From positions 1 to 64,000 of the forward strand of contig JAFYGI010000028.1 in the NCBI GenBank assembly GCA_017543265.1: a stretch of 64,000 nt of DNA. The letters are read 5' to 3'. Origin of the DNA: Bacillota bacterium. GTDB lineage: Bacteria > Bacillota > Clostridia > Lachnospirales > CAG-274. Made by a program: the position numbers and the translations under genes. The notes under the pieces are model-generated. The model did not search any database, was not told the origin of the DNA, and worked only from the letters and a program-made list of their open reading frames with translations. Positions 1-8,979 of the stretch are shown here, piece by piece. Position 1 is the first letter of the stretch; each line of letters starts with the position of its first letter.

Positions 1-2582
1 CCCTGACCCTTTTCGTTTGTTGTATAAGGTGTGGAAGGTGCGGAGCCGCCCCAGATCGAAGAACAACCTGTAGCGTTTGCTATGTACATTCTGTCACCGT
101 AAAGCTGTGTGATAAGTCTTGCATAAGCTGTTTCAGCACAACCGCCGCAGGAACCGGAGAATTCAAGGTAAGGAAGCTCGAACTGAGAACCCTTTACGCT
201 GTATTTATCCTCGGGATTTTCCTTGCGAGGAAGCTTAACTGCATAGTCCCAAGCCTCAACCTGATCGCGTGCGTCGTCGATAGGTACAAGCTTAAGAGGA
301 TCGCTCTTGCCTGCAAGAGGACAGCTTGCGATACAGTTGCCGCAGCCTGTACAGTCCATAATGTCAACCTGCATTACATACTTGAAGCCTGCTTCCTTGC
401 CCTTGCCGTCCACTGCCTTTAATGAAGCGGGAGCAGCCTTTGCCTCGTCCTCTGTAAGAAGGAAAGGTCTGATACAAGCGTGAGGACAAACAAATGCACA
501 CTGGTTACACTGGATACAGGTAGAAGGATCCCAAACGGGAACATTGATAGCGATACCGCGCTTCTCGTAAGCTGCTGTACCGTGCTCGAATGTACCGTCC
601 TCGATACCCTTGAATGCGGATACGGGAAGTGTGTCACCCTTCTGAGCGTTCATAACGTCTACTATATCTGTGATGAACTTAGGTCTGTCTGTTACTTCAA
701 CCTTTTCGTCAACTGCGTTAGCCCAGTCAGCGGGGATAGCAACCTTGTGGAAGCCCTCTGCACCTGCGTCAACAGCAGCGTAGTTCATGTTTACGATCTT
801 TTCGCCCTTCTTGCCGTAGGACTTAACGATAAATTCCTTCATGTACTTGATAGCGTCATCCTTGGGGATGATCTCTGTGATCATGAAGAATGCGGACTGA
901 AGAACCATGTTGAACTTGCTGCCAAGTCCAAGCTCTGCACCGATCTTTACAGCGTTGATGGTGTAGAAGTTGATGTTCTTCTTGGCAAGGTCTCTCTTAA
1001 CATTTGCGGGAAGATGAGTATTAAGCTCTTCATCCGACCAAATAGTGTTAAGAAGGAAGCTGCCGCCGTCCTTAAGGTTGGATGTCATATCATACTTGTT
1101 AAGGTATGACTGCTGATGACAAGCAACAAAGTCAGCCGTATCAATAAGATAAGGCGAACGGATAGGCTTGTGACCAAATCTTAAGTGAGAATTGGTGATA
1201 CCGCCTGACTTCTTGGAGTCATAAGCGAAGTAAGCCTGTGCATACATATCTGTATGGTCACCGATGATCTTGATGGAGTTCTTGTTTGCACCAACTGTAC
1301 CGTCGGAGCCGAGACCCCAGAATAAGCAGTTCTTTGTGCCCTCGGGTGTAACGTCAACAACCTCACCGCGCTCAAGCGAAAGGCCTGTAACGTCGTCGTT
1401 GATGGCAAGTGTGAAAGGATTCTTGGGCTGTGCAGCGTCAAGATTCTTGTAAACAGCAATGATGTCCGCAGGAGTAGTGTCCTTTGAACCGAGACCGAAA
1501 CGGCCGCCGATGATCTCGGGCTTTCTGTCGCTGTGGAAGAATGCTGTACAAACGTCCTGATATAAAGGCTCGCCGAGTGAACCGGGCTCCTTTGTTCTGT
1601 CAAGAACAGCGATCTTCTTTGCAGTTGCGGGGATAGCCTCAAGAAGCTTCTCGGGTACGAAAGGTCTGAAAAGATGTACATTTACAAGACCGACCTTCTC
1701 GCCCTTTGCTGCAAGGTAGTCGATAGTACCGGCGATAGTATCGCAGATAGAACCCATAGCAACGATAACCTTTTCTGCATCGGGTGCGCCGTAGTAGTTG
1801 AACAGCTTGTACTCTCTGCCTGTAAGCTTGCTGATCTCTGCCATGTATTCCTCAACAACAGCGGGTGCTGCGTCGTAGTAGGGGTTGCAGGCCTCACGAG
1901 CCTGGAAGAAGATATCCGGGTTCTGTGCTGTACCGCGTGTGCATGGATGCTCGGGGTTAAGGGCATGCTCCTTAAACTCCTTTACCTTGTCCATATCAAC
2001 TAATTTAGCGAGGTCTTCATAGTCAAGAACCTCGATCTTCTGAATTTCGTGTGAAGTACGGAAACCATCAAAGAAATGAAGGAAAGGTACCTTTGCCTTG
2101 ATAGTTGAAAGGTGTGCAACCGCACCGAGATCCATAACTTCCTGTACGCTTGAAGAAGCAAGCATAGCAAAACCTGTCTGACGACAAGCCATAACGTCGG
2201 AGTGGTCACCGAAGATGTTAAGTGCGTGACTTGCTACACAACGAGCACTTACATGAAGTACACAGGGAAGTAATTCACCTGCGATCTTGTACATATTGGG
2301 GATCATAAGAAGAAGACCCTGTGATGCTGTGTAAGTCGTTGTTAAAGCACCCGATGCAAGTGAACCGTGTACTGTACCTGCAGCACCGGCCTCTGACTGC
2401 ATCTCTACAACCTTAACAGTCTGACCGAAAATGTTTTTCTTACCTCTGGCAGCCCATTCGTCAACGTGCTCAGCCATAGGCGAGGATGGTGTAATGGGGT
2501 AAATGCCGGCAACTTCCGTAAAAGCGTAGGAAACCTCAGCAGCAGCCTGATTACCATCCATGGTTTTCATAACCTTTGACAT
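1..2582 (-). CDS. nifJ: Pyruvate:ferredoxin (flavodoxin) oxidoreductase, C-terminus beyond the window
   Basis: Oxidatively decarboxylates pyruvate to acetyl-CoA and CO2 while reducing ferredoxin; a central enzyme of anaerobic carbon metabolism in the cytoplasm. About 860 of an expected ~1,170 residues lie in the window. The N-terminus carries the family-typical MKTMDGNQAAAEVSYA. Two ferredoxin-type clusters are visible near residues 690 and 745 (CNQCAFVCPHAC and CTGCGNCIASCP). The thiamine-diphosphate motif ANATGCSSIWG is near residue 835, just before the window edge. The start at 2582 has an ideal GGAGGAATAAAT spacing. It is monocistronic as far as visible, with its own promoter upstream. 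The assignment is secure; only the last quarter is unseen. Confidence 0.97.
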   Translation of the reverse strand, partial: MSKVMKTMDGNQAAAEVSYAFTEVAGIYPITPSSPMAEHVDEWAARGKKNIFGQTVKVVEMQSEAGAAGTVHGSLASGALTTTYTASQGLLLMIPNMYKIAGELLPCVLHVSARCVASHALNIFGDHSDVMACRQTGFAMLASSSVQEVMDLGAVAHLSTIKAKVPFLHFFDGFRTSHEIQKIEVLDYEDLAKLVDMDKVKEFKEHALNPEHPCTRGTAQNPDIFFQAREACNPYYDAAPAVVEEYMAEISKLTGREYKLFNYYGAPDAEKVIVAMGSICDTIAGTIDYLAAKGEKVGLVNVHLFRPFVPEKLLEAIPATAKKIAVLDRTKEPGSLGEPLYQDVCTAFFHSDRKPEIIGGRFGLGSKDTTPADIIAVYKNLDAAQPKNPFTLAINDDVTGLSLERGEVVDVTPEGTKNCLFWGLGSDGTVGANKNSIKIIGDHTDMYAQAYFAYDSKKSGGITNSHLRFGHKPIRSPYLIDTADFVACHQQSYLNKYDMTSNLKDGGSFLLNTIWSDEELNTHLPANVKRDLAKKNINFYTINAVKIGAELGLGSKFNMVLQSAFFMITEIIPKDDAIKYMKEFIVKSYGKKGEKIVNMNYAAVDAGAEGFHKVAIPADWANAVDEKVEVTDRPKFITDIVDVMNAQKGDTLPVSAFKGIEDGTFEHGTAAYEKRGIAINVPVWDPSTCIQCNQCAFVCPHACIRPFLLTEDEAKAAPASLKAVDGKGKEAGFKYVMQVDIMDCTGCGNCIASCPLAGKSDPLKLVPIDDARDQVEAWDYAVKLPRKENPEDKYSVKGSQFELPYLEFSGSCGGCAETAYARLITQLYGDRMYIANATGCSSIWGGSAPSTPYTTNEKGQ

Positions 2583-2658
2583 TATTTATTCCTCCTTGTC
2601 AAAATAAATTTGTGATTATGCACTGTAGATCACATAAACACCAATAACAGGCAAAGCC

Positions 2659-2684
2659 CTGTCCGACATATGCAATGCGGACAG
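2659..2684 (-). promoter_or_regulatory. Hairpin in the nifJ 5' leader
   Basis: A 7-bp perfect inverted repeat (CTGTCCG/CGGACAG, loop 12) lies between the likely nifJ promoter and its start codon. No T-run follows, so it is not a terminator. It may stabilise the mRNA or bind a regulator. Its function is unknown. Confidence 0.35.
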
Positions 2685-2711
2685 ACCTGTACCGATTATC
2701 TTATGCTTATA

Positions 2712-2740
2712 ATTATACCAAGTTTTCACCAAATAGTAAA
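2712..2740 (-). promoter_or_regulatory. Likely sigma-A promoter of nifJ
   Basis: On the minus strand, -35 TTTACT (2735-2740) and -10 TATAAT (2712-2717) are separated by 17 bp. They lie about 130 bp upstream of the nifJ start in an AT-rich gap between nifJ and the glycosylation operon. Confidence 0.65.
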
Positions 2741-2801
2741 TAACAAATTTTAAAAAATTTAAATTTTTTTTACAATTTGGTTACAGCAGGTTACAAATAT
2801 G

Positions 2802-5477
2802 TTATACGGCATTATTTGTTTTTTGCTTTTTGATGTACATGGTATATGCAATTATGCCGATAAGTGACAGTATAGAGATACCGATACCGGCAAAGAAGCC
2901 CGAGGGCTTGTATTCAAACACTATCTCGTGCGTGCCTGCCTGAACATCCACACCGATAAGGCCGTCATTGCCTATGGGTGTCTTTTTCTGTGCATGGCCG
3001 TCCACCGTAACGCTCCAGCCGGGAACGTAGGGGATGGAGGTGTATAAAACGCCGTCCTCGCCCGCGGAGATGGTGCCCGTTATCTTTGTGTCCTTAAAAT
3101 CGGTTATTGTAAAGGGCTCTGCGGAAAGTCTGTCGTAGGCCTTCTGGAATACCGCATCGTCGTAGCTGGAGGCGTATATCTTGACGGTACCGTCCTTACG
3201 GTAGGTATGCTCGAATTCACCCTTGTTTGTCAGCTCAAACTTGACGGTTATCTCCTCGCCCGCCTTTACGTTGCCTATATCAAACAAACTCTTGCCGGCG
3301 GAGAGCTCGCGCTGCTCGTTGGCGGTATCGGTTATATAGGTCACGTTTTTGGTGTTGCCCGCATCCACATAAAGGTAGAGATACTGGTCCTTGTCGGAGA
3401 TTATCTTTGCCGTTACCGTGGGGTGGAGCGAAAGGTCGGCGGGGTTTGTCAGCTCGTACTTGTACTCGTTGTCGTTTATCTGCTCGGTTATGTTCATATA
3501 GGTATAGTCAAAGCTTGAAAGCGGTACATCCGTGAACATTTTTTCCTCAACGCCTGCGGCCTTTTCGATAAAGTCGTTTTGTACGTCAAAGGGCATGGAG
3601 TCGTCCGTTTTCCAGTCCTTTATCTTGTCCGATACCATAAATGCAAGGGGCAGTATGCGGTCATTTTCGTATACCCATACATTGTCAAATTTTTCAAGCA
3701 GGGTATATCTTTCGTTCTTTATTGCTCCGTCATATTCGCCGTCGTCACGCACCTTTGCCTTGTTCATAACATATTTCATGTCAAACATGGCATCCACCAG
3801 CGCGGTGGGGTCGTAGTAACGGTAGGAGTTGCCCGTTGCGGCGATACCGAGTGCACCGATAAGCTCCGAAATGCCGCCCGGTGCCATAGAGCTGAACTGC
3901 GAGAAACCGTTGTAGTGGTAGAGTGACGCATCGTTTATTGTGGTAAAGCGTCTGAACTCCGTGCGGTAGAAATTGCCGTCCTCTTTTTTGTTGAGGAATT
4001 TAACGGCGCGGTTGGTGTTGTCTATATACTGCACATAGCTGTTTCTGTCGGTGGTCCTGTCAAGACCCTCGTGGCTCGAGAACAGGGCCTCCGCGCAGAT
4101 ACATATCAAAAGTACGGTCAAAACGCTCTTATGCTCGGACTTTTTGGCGCTGCGCTCGTAGTAGAGCAGCACGATGTAGACCATCATCGCAATAAGATTT
4201 ATCACGATGTCGGAGCCCTTGAGTACGGTGTCTATCTCGCTGTAGTTGGGCACAAGTATAAACTCCGTAAAGAATATGATAACGGCATAGAAAATAAATG
4301 CCTTATACACAAGGCCGAATTTTACATCCTTGAAGTTGATGAAAGCCTTGTAAGCTATCATTATAAGTATAAAGCTGTAAATAAATGTGTAGCGGTGCGG
4401 CAGGTTTGACGGGAAATGCGCACCGTGTATAAGGTAATCCAGCGGCTTTACGCACGCGCATACAAGCATGAACAAAAGCAGGCCGCCGTACCACCATTTT
4501 TCGCGCGAACTGATCTTTCTGTTAAAGAAATAAAACGGCATAAGCAGCATTGTAAGCACGCCGCTGTATACGTTGGGAAGGTCCTCGTTACGCGCAAGTA
4601 CAACGGGACGCGCACCAACAAAGTGGTTTGTTATAAGCTGGTAAATGTTTTCGTATATCTCAAACTTGGGGAAGCTTGAATCGCTTGTTGCGGTATGAGA
4701 AAGCGCAATAACGGTGGGTATGGTCAAAAACATAGATATACCGCCCGCAAGCAGCGACAATATGCCGAATTTTATAATACGGTCAAAAATAAGCTTCTGG
4801 TCTTTTTTTATCGTGTAATTGCCAAAGGTATACGCAAAGAAGTAAAGCACGGCAAATATACATACGATAAACGCGATATAGAAGTTTATGATAATAACAA
4901 GGCCAAGTGCGATAAAGTAGGTAAGGTGGCTTCCCTCATCCACAAGGCGCTGTATGCCGAGTGCAACAATGGGGAAAAGCGCAACGGCATCAAGCCACAT
5001 GACATTCCAGTAGTAGCCTGTTATATAGGAAGAAAACGCATAAAGCAGACCAAAGACCACGATGGTAAGGTCGTTTTTGTTAAATGTCTTTTTAAGGTAG
5101 TAGGAAAAGAATGCGCCGCTGAATGCTATTTTTAAAATAATAAAGATAGCAAGTGCCTCGGGCAGACTGTTCTGCGAAAAAAGAAGTATAAATATACTCA
5201 GCGGGCTTGCGGTGTAGTAGGCCGACTGCACAAGAAATTCCTTGCCCAGACCGCCTTCCCAGCTGTAGAAAAGGCTTTGTCCGTTAAGTATGCGGCTGCG
5301 CAGCTCCTCGTGGAAGGGTGCGTACTGATGATAAAGGTCTACCTTAAGCACGATGTTTTCGCCAAAGGGATAGACACCCCTTATTGCATAGGTTATTGTG
5401 TAGATAAGCAATGTCAGCAGAAAAGTGAGTATTATATACTTGTTTTCCGCCAAAAATTTGTTGTTTTTGGTTTTCAC
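2802..5477 (-). CDS. YfhO family multi-spanning membrane protein
   Basis: A large polytopic membrane protein of the YfhO family (891 aa), linked in Firmicutes to glycosylation of teichoic acids or other surface polymers at the outer face of the membrane. The first ~480 residues hold roughly a dozen hydrophobic segments. A long extracytoplasmic part of ~370 residues follows, then a final membrane segment and a short basic tail. I chose the GTG at 5477 because AAAGGAGG sits just before it. An in-frame GTG at 5501 would overlap gtrA and place the start ahead of that site. It is the last gene after GT2 and gtrA, so a lipid-linked sugar made by the GT2 and flipped by GtrA could be its donor. That role is inferred from the neighbours. 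Confidence 0.88.
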   Translation of the reverse strand: MKTKNNKFLAENKYIILTFLLTLLIYTITYAIRGVYPFGENIVLKVDLYHQYAPFHEELRSRILNGQSLFYSWEGGLGKEFLVQSAYYTASPLSIFILLFSQNSLPEALAIFIILKIAFSGAFFSYYLKKTFNKNDLTIVVFGLLYAFSSYITGYYWNVMWLDAVALFPIVALGIQRLVDEGSHLTYFIALGLVIIINFYIAFIVCIFAVLYFFAYTFGNYTIKKDQKLIFDRIIKFGILSLLAGGISMFLTIPTVIALSHTATSDSSFPKFEIYENIYQLITNHFVGARPVVLARNEDLPNVYSGVLTMLLMPFYFFNRKISSREKWWYGGLLLFMLVCACVKPLDYLIHGAHFPSNLPHRYTFIYSFILIMIAYKAFINFKDVKFGLVYKAFIFYAVIIFFTEFILVPNYSEIDTVLKGSDIVINLIAMMVYIVLLYYERSAKKSEHKSVLTVLLICICAEALFSSHEGLDRTTDRNSYVQYIDNTNRAVKFLNKKEDGNFYRTEFRRFTTINDASLYHYNGFSQFSSMAPGGISELIGALGIAATGNSYRYYDPTALVDAMFDMKYVMNKAKVRDDGEYDGAIKNERYTLLEKFDNVWVYENDRILPLAFMVSDKIKDWKTDDSMPFDVQNDFIEKAAGVEEKMFTDVPLSSFDYTYMNITEQINDNEYKYELTNPADLSLHPTVTAKIISDKDQYLYLYVDAGNTKNVTYITDTANEQRELSAGKSLFDIGNVKAGEEITVKFELTNKGEFEHTYRKDGTVKIYASSYDDAVFQKAYDRLSAEPFTITDFKDTKITGTISAGEDGVLYTSIPYVPGWSVTVDGHAQKKTPIGNDGLIGVDVQAGTHEIVFEYKPSGFFAGIGISILSLIGIIAYTMYIKKQKTNNAV

Positions 5478-5490
5478 CTTTGATCCTCCT

Positions 5491-5931
5491 TTATTCTTCA
5501 CGTTTCTTGAATATGAAAAGCTTGCTGAAAATGTAATTCAGTATAACTATAACGACCTGCGCGATAAGCTTGCTTATGTAGAAATTCCAATGCAGGACGT
5601 TGACCGTTAAGTTCATCCATACTATCTCAAAGCCGAAGGAAAGCAGTCTTGCCGCAAAAAATGCCGTCATTTCCCGCAGTATGGACTTAATATCCCTGGT
5701 TTTTGACCTGAACACATAAATTTTGTTTGTTACATACGCAAACAGTACGGCGGCTATCCATGAAACGACCGTGGCAACATTTACCCTGACATCATATCTT
5801 ATATTGGTGCAAAAATGCATCACCAAAAAAGATACAAAGTAATTGACAATGGTCGTCAGCACACCAAAGATAAGATAGCTTATGGTCTCACGGTTGATAT
5901 ATTTTCCGAATAAGTTTTTTAATTTTTCCAT
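5491..5931 (-). CDS. GtrA family membrane protein
   Basis: A 146-aa protein with four predicted membrane segments and the GtrA-family pattern: the N-terminal TISYLIFGVLTTIVNYFV helix and later the VLNYIFSKLFIF helix followed by a basic tail. GtrA proteins are thought to help move undecaprenyl-phosphate-linked sugars across the membrane. The gene lies 14 bp downstream of a GT2 gene, the usual GtrB partner, and 13 bp upstream of yfhO, so the three form one operon. Family membership is clear. The transported lipid-sugar is unknown. Confidence 0.88.
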   Translation of the reverse strand: MEKLKNLFGKYINRETISYLIFGVLTTIVNYFVSFLVMHFCTNIRYDVRVNVATVVSWIAAVLFAYVTNKIYVFRSKTRDIKSILREMTAFFAARLLSFGFEIVWMNLTVNVLHWNFYISKLIAQVVIVILNYIFSKLFIFKKREE

Positions 5932-5945
5932 ACATCCACCGTCCG

Positions 5946-6899
5946 TCAGCTGCGGAAATCGTCCTTTGGCTCGTCAACATTTGTTTTTCTTATAATGTAG
6001 ACGGGTCTGTTTTTGACTTCCAGATATATTTTTGCTATATATTCGCCCAGAACACCGCAGGCCATAAGCAGCATACCGCCCACAAACAGTATAAGCGTCA
6101 CGGTAGAGGCGTAGCCCGGCAGATCCTTGCCGAAAATAAGCGTTTTTACAATAATGTATATAAGGTAAACAAAGGCAGAGGCGGCGGTAAGCAGACCCAT
6201 ATAGCTCGATACCTTCAGCGGAAAGGTGGAAAACGCCGTTATGCCGTCAATAGCATAGGAAAACAGCTTCCAGAAGCTCCACTTGGTCTCGCCTGCGGCA
6301 CGCTCCACATTTTCAAAGTCTATCCACTTTGTTTTAAAGCCTACCCAGCTGAATATTCCTTTTGAAAAACGCTGTACCTCGCTCATTGCGATGACCGCGT
6401 TTACCATCGGGCGGTTCATCATGCGAAAATCTCCCGCGCCGTCGGGCATATCCACCTCGGATATCTTGTTTACAAGGCGGTAAAAGCGTCTTGTAAAGAA
6501 GGTGCGCATGGGCGGATCGCCGTCGCGTGTCGCACGGTTGGCCGCACAGCAGTCATAGCCTTCCTCCATGGCCTGCAGCATGGGTATAATAAGCTTCGGC
6601 GGGTGCTGTAAGTCTGCATCGAGCACCAGCATATAATCGCCCGTGGAGTTTTTAAGCCCTGCATACATTGCGCTCTCCTTGCCGAAGTTGCGCGAGAAGG
6701 ATATGTACTTTACGTCCTTGTACTTTTGCGCAAAGCCCTCCAGTATCTCCGGCGTTTTGTCCTTGCTGCCGTCGTCAATAAATATAAAGGTAAACTCATA
6801 GCCGCTTATGCCGCTTGTTACCTTTTTTGCTTCGTCGTAAAAAAGATTTAAGACCTGCTCCTCGTTGTAGCAGGGGACTATTAAATCTACTTTTTTCAT
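5946..6899 (-). CDS. Family 2 glycosyltransferase, GtrB/DPM1-like, membrane-anchored
   Basis: A 317-aa glycosyltransferase that probably moves a sugar from a nucleotide donor to undecaprenyl phosphate at the cytoplasmic face. The GT-A fold is seen in VDLIVPCYNEE at the N-terminus, the acidic DDGSKD stretch, and LDADLQHPP with its metal-binding DxD near residue 90. Two membrane helices follow (about 220-300) and a basic tail ends the protein. I chose the ATG at 6899 because AGGAGC lies 8 bp ahead. An upstream in-frame start would add 11 residues without a site. First gene of the GT2-gtrA-yfhO operon. The sugar cannot be told from sequence. Confidence 0.9.
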   Translation of the reverse strand: MKKVDLIVPCYNEEQVLNLFYDEAKKVTSGISGYEFTFIFIDDGSKDKTPEILEGFAQKYKDVKYISFSRNFGKESAMYAGLKNSTGDYMLVLDADLQHPPKLIIPMLQAMEEGYDCCAANRATRDGDPPMRTFFTRRFYRLVNKISEVDMPDGAGDFRMMNRPMVNAVIAMSEVQRFSKGIFSWVGFKTKWIDFENVERAAGETKWSFWKLFSYAIDGITAFSTFPLKVSSYMGLLTAASAFVYLIYIIVKTLIFGKDLPGYASTVTLILFVGGMLLMACGVLGEYIAKIYLEVKNRPVYIIRKTNVDEPKDDFRS

Positions 6900-6940
6900 T
6901 TTAAATGCTCCTGTCAAGTCAAAAAATTGCATACTTTATT

Positions 6941-6969
6941 ATTGTAACTCAAAACACAAATAATATCAA
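6941..6969 (-). promoter_or_regulatory. Promoter of the GT2-gtrA-yfhO operon
   Basis: Minus-strand -35 TTGATA (6964-6969), 17-bp spacer, -10 TACAAT (6941-6946), about 40 bp upstream of the GT2 start. Good match to the housekeeping consensus. Confidence 0.7.
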
Positions 6970-6980
6970 TAAGAATTTAC

Positions 6981-7036
6981 AAAAAAAAGTAAAAAAATAA
7001 GATATCCGGCAAAATGCTTTGCAAAGCGGATATCTT
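6981..7036 (-). terminator. Terminator of the argGH-transporter operon
   Basis: Inverted repeat AAGATATCCG/CGGATATCTT (6999-7036, loop about 18). On the minus strand it is followed by an interrupted run of more than 15 T residues (seen as A on the plus strand at 6981-6998). It lies 50 bp after the stop of the 76-aa gene. Confidence 0.8.
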
Positions 7037-7085
7037 TATTTCGTCAATTTAATGCGTTTTTGCGCCCGTATATGCCAAAAACGGC

Positions 7086-7316
7086 TTAATATTGCAGACT
7101 TCCGAGGTCTATACCCTTGTCGGTCAGGCGGAATTTTATCCTTATCTCCGACTCGTGGGTTATCTCCACAAGCCCTTGGTCGCACAGGCTTTTAACGGCA
7201 TCTGCGTTTTTTTTGTTTATTTCGGGCTTTTTATTGAAATTTACGGCGTGAAGATCGCCGCCCATAAGGTATGACTGATAGGCACGCTGAAAAATTTCGG
7301 ACTCGTATTTGTTCAT
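7086..7316 (-). CDS. Small protein of unknown function, winged-helix-like
   Basis: A 76-residue soluble protein that I do not recognise as a named family. The second half (alternating helix-forming stretch, then VEITHESEIRIKFRLTDKG) looks like the recognition helix and wing of a small winged-helix domain, but this is an impression. The ATG at 7316 follows AAGGGGG. A longer frame upstream would run into the ATPase gene. It is the last gene of the argG-argH-transporter operon, 13 bp after the ATPase and 50 bp before the terminator, so it is very likely expressed. Confidence 0.6.
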   Translation of the reverse strand: MNKYESEIFQRAYQSYLMGGDLHAVNFNKKPEINKKNADAVKSLCDQGLVEITHESEIRIKFRLTDKGIDLGSLQY

Positions 7317-7329
7317 ATCGGCTTCCCCC

Positions 7330-8064
7330 TTACAGCACCTTGTCAAGAAATTCTTTAAGGCGCTGTGTCTGCGGCTCGTCAAAGAACTTCTGCGGCTCGT
7401 TTTCTTCTATTATCTGACCCTTTTCCATAAATATAACCCTTGTTGCCACCTCGCGGGCAAAGCCCATTTCGTGCGTTACAACTATCATGGTCATATTGTC
7501 CTTTGCAAGGTCACGCATTACCTCCAGCACCTCGCCGACCATTTCGGGGTCAAGCGCGGAGGTAGGCTCGTCAAAGAGCATAACATCGGGCTCCATGCAA
7601 AGGGCGCGTACAATGGCTATACGCTGCTTTTGTCCGCCCGAAAGCTGGGTAGGGTAGCTGTCGGCACGGTCCGCAAGTCCTACCCTTTTTAAAAGCTCCA
7701 GCGCCTTTTCCTCGGCCTGTGCCTTTGTCTTGCCCTGCAGCTTCATGGGTGCAAGCGTCAGGTTTTGCATGACCGTCATATGCGGGAAAAGGTTAAACTG
7801 CTGAAACACCATGCCCATACGCTGGCGCAGCTTGTTTATGTCGTTTTTGGGGTCGGTAATGTCGCTTCCATCAAAAAATATATGTCCGCCCGTAGGCTCC
7901 TCCAAAAGGTTGAGACAGCGCAGGAATGTGCTTTTGCCGCTTCCCGACGGGCCGATAACGGCCACGACCTCACCCTGACAGATCTGTGCATTTACGTTAT
8001 CAAGAGCCGTTGTAGTGGAAAATTCCTTGACAAGCCCCTGTACATTTATCAATACTTCGGACAT
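7330..8064 (-). CDS. Polar amino acid ABC transporter ATP-binding protein, probably arginine
   Basis: A 244-aa ATPase of the GlnQ/ArtP type that powers amino acid import. Visible motifs are Walker [10 protein letters not shown] (38-46), the Q-loop region [12 protein letters not shown], signature LSGGQKQR, Walker B with [10 protein letters not shown], and the switch histidine in VTHEMGFA. It lies 9 bp after the permease gene in the operon argG-argH-binding protein-permease-ATPase. Family and subunit are certain. Arginine or another basic amino acid as substrate is inferred from the operon with argG and argH. Confidence 0.95.
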   Translation of the reverse strand: MSEVLINVQGLVKEFSTTTALDNVNAQICQGEVVAVIGPSGSGKSTFLRCLNLLEEPTGGHIFFDGSDITDPKNDINKLRQRMGMVFQQFNLFPHMTVMQNLTLAPMKLQGKTKAQAEEKALELLKRVGLADRADSYPTQLSGGQKQRIAIVRALCMEPDVMLFDEPTSALDPEMVGEVLEVMRDLAKDNMTMIVVTHEMGFAREVATRVIFMEKGQIIEENEPQKFFDEPQTQRLKEFLDKVL

Positions 8065-8073
8065 CGTCTCACC

Positions 8074-8814
8074 TTACCTTTCATTTGCCCTTGTGTTCTT
8101 TTCAAGCTTTTTAACGCCCGCACTCAGCAGCATAACTATCACAAGATAGATGCCCGCCGCCGCAAACAGCGGCAGAAATGCCGAATACGTCTGACCGCGT
8201 ATGATATTTGCGCCCATTGTCAGGTCTTCAAGCGCTATGTAACCCGAGATAGAGGTCTCTTTAAGCAGAACTATGACCTCGTTGCCAAGGGCAGGCAAGA
8301 CGTTTTTAAACGCCTGCGGAAGTATTATATACCACATCGTGGGCACATAGCCGAAGCCGAGACTGCGGCCCGCCTCAAACTGGCCGTTGTCAACGCTCAT
8401 AATACCGCTTCGTACTATTTCGGCAACATACGCGCCCGAGTTGATGCCAAAGGCACATATCGCCACGATGGATTTGTCGATATTAACACTGCCGAAAATA
8501 ACAAAGTAAATTATCATCAGCTGTACTGTGGAAGGTGTACCGCGTATAACGGTAAGGTAAATATTGCAAAAAAAGTTTGCTATGCTCAGCAATATCTGCA
8601 AAAAGCAGTGCAGAGGGCTGCTGTATCTGGTGGTATGCGTTTTGTCGTAGGATGAACGGATTATTGCAATAACAACACCTATCACAAGACCCACTATAAG
8701 CGCAAAAAAAGTGACCTTAAGCGTTACCTGCAAACCGTTAAGCAGGTATTTGTAGCGGTCGTCCTTTATAAAATTACGGTAGAAATCTTCTCGAAATCCC
8801 TGGCTTAAAAACAT
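8074..8814 (-). CDS. Polar amino acid ABC transporter permease
   Basis: A 246-aa membrane subunit of the HisM/GlnP family. A hydrophobic N-terminal segment (YLLNGLQVTLKVTFFALIVG) is followed by four more membrane spans. The ATPase-contact EAA loop is visible as EAGRSLGFGYVPTMWYIILP with a GRSLG core. The start at 8814 has AGGAAA upstream; an earlier in-frame start would lie inside the stem-loop region. Only one permease gene is present, so it presumably works as a homodimer. It sits between the binding-protein and ATPase genes. Confidence 0.93.
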   Translation of the reverse strand: MFLSQGFREDFYRNFIKDDRYKYLLNGLQVTLKVTFFALIVGLVIGVVIAIIRSSYDKTHTTRYSSPLHCFLQILLSIANFFCNIYLTVIRGTPSTVQLMIIYFVIFGSVNIDKSIVAICAFGINSGAYVAEIVRSGIMSVDNGQFEAGRSLGFGYVPTMWYIILPQAFKNVLPALGNEVIVLLKETSISGYIALEDLTMGANIIRGQTYSAFLPLFAAAGIYLVIVMLLSAGVKKLEKNTRANER

Positions 8815-8878
8815 AGTTGATTTCCTTTCGGTATCGGGTGAGATGTAAAATTTGCTCCACACAAGTGTAAACGACTGC

Positions 8879-8933
8879 AAAAGCGGCTTGACAGACACAA
8901 TGCACGGGACATTGACAATATCAAGCCGCTTTT
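8879..8933 (-). promoter_or_regulatory. Intercistronic stem-loop between binding-protein and permease genes
   Basis: A perfect 13-bp inverted repeat (8879-8891 with 8921-8933, core AAGCGGCTTGA) encloses a second 5-bp stem (CAATG/CATTG at 8898-8902 and 8910-8914). On the minus strand only four T follow, so termination would be partial. Such structures after binding-protein genes commonly give more binding protein than membrane subunits, by transcript processing or partial termination. That role is inferred here. Confidence 0.7.
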
Positions 8934-8979
8934 ATTTTAAATCGTTTTCAAAAGCAATTTTTAAATGGACCCGACAAAA

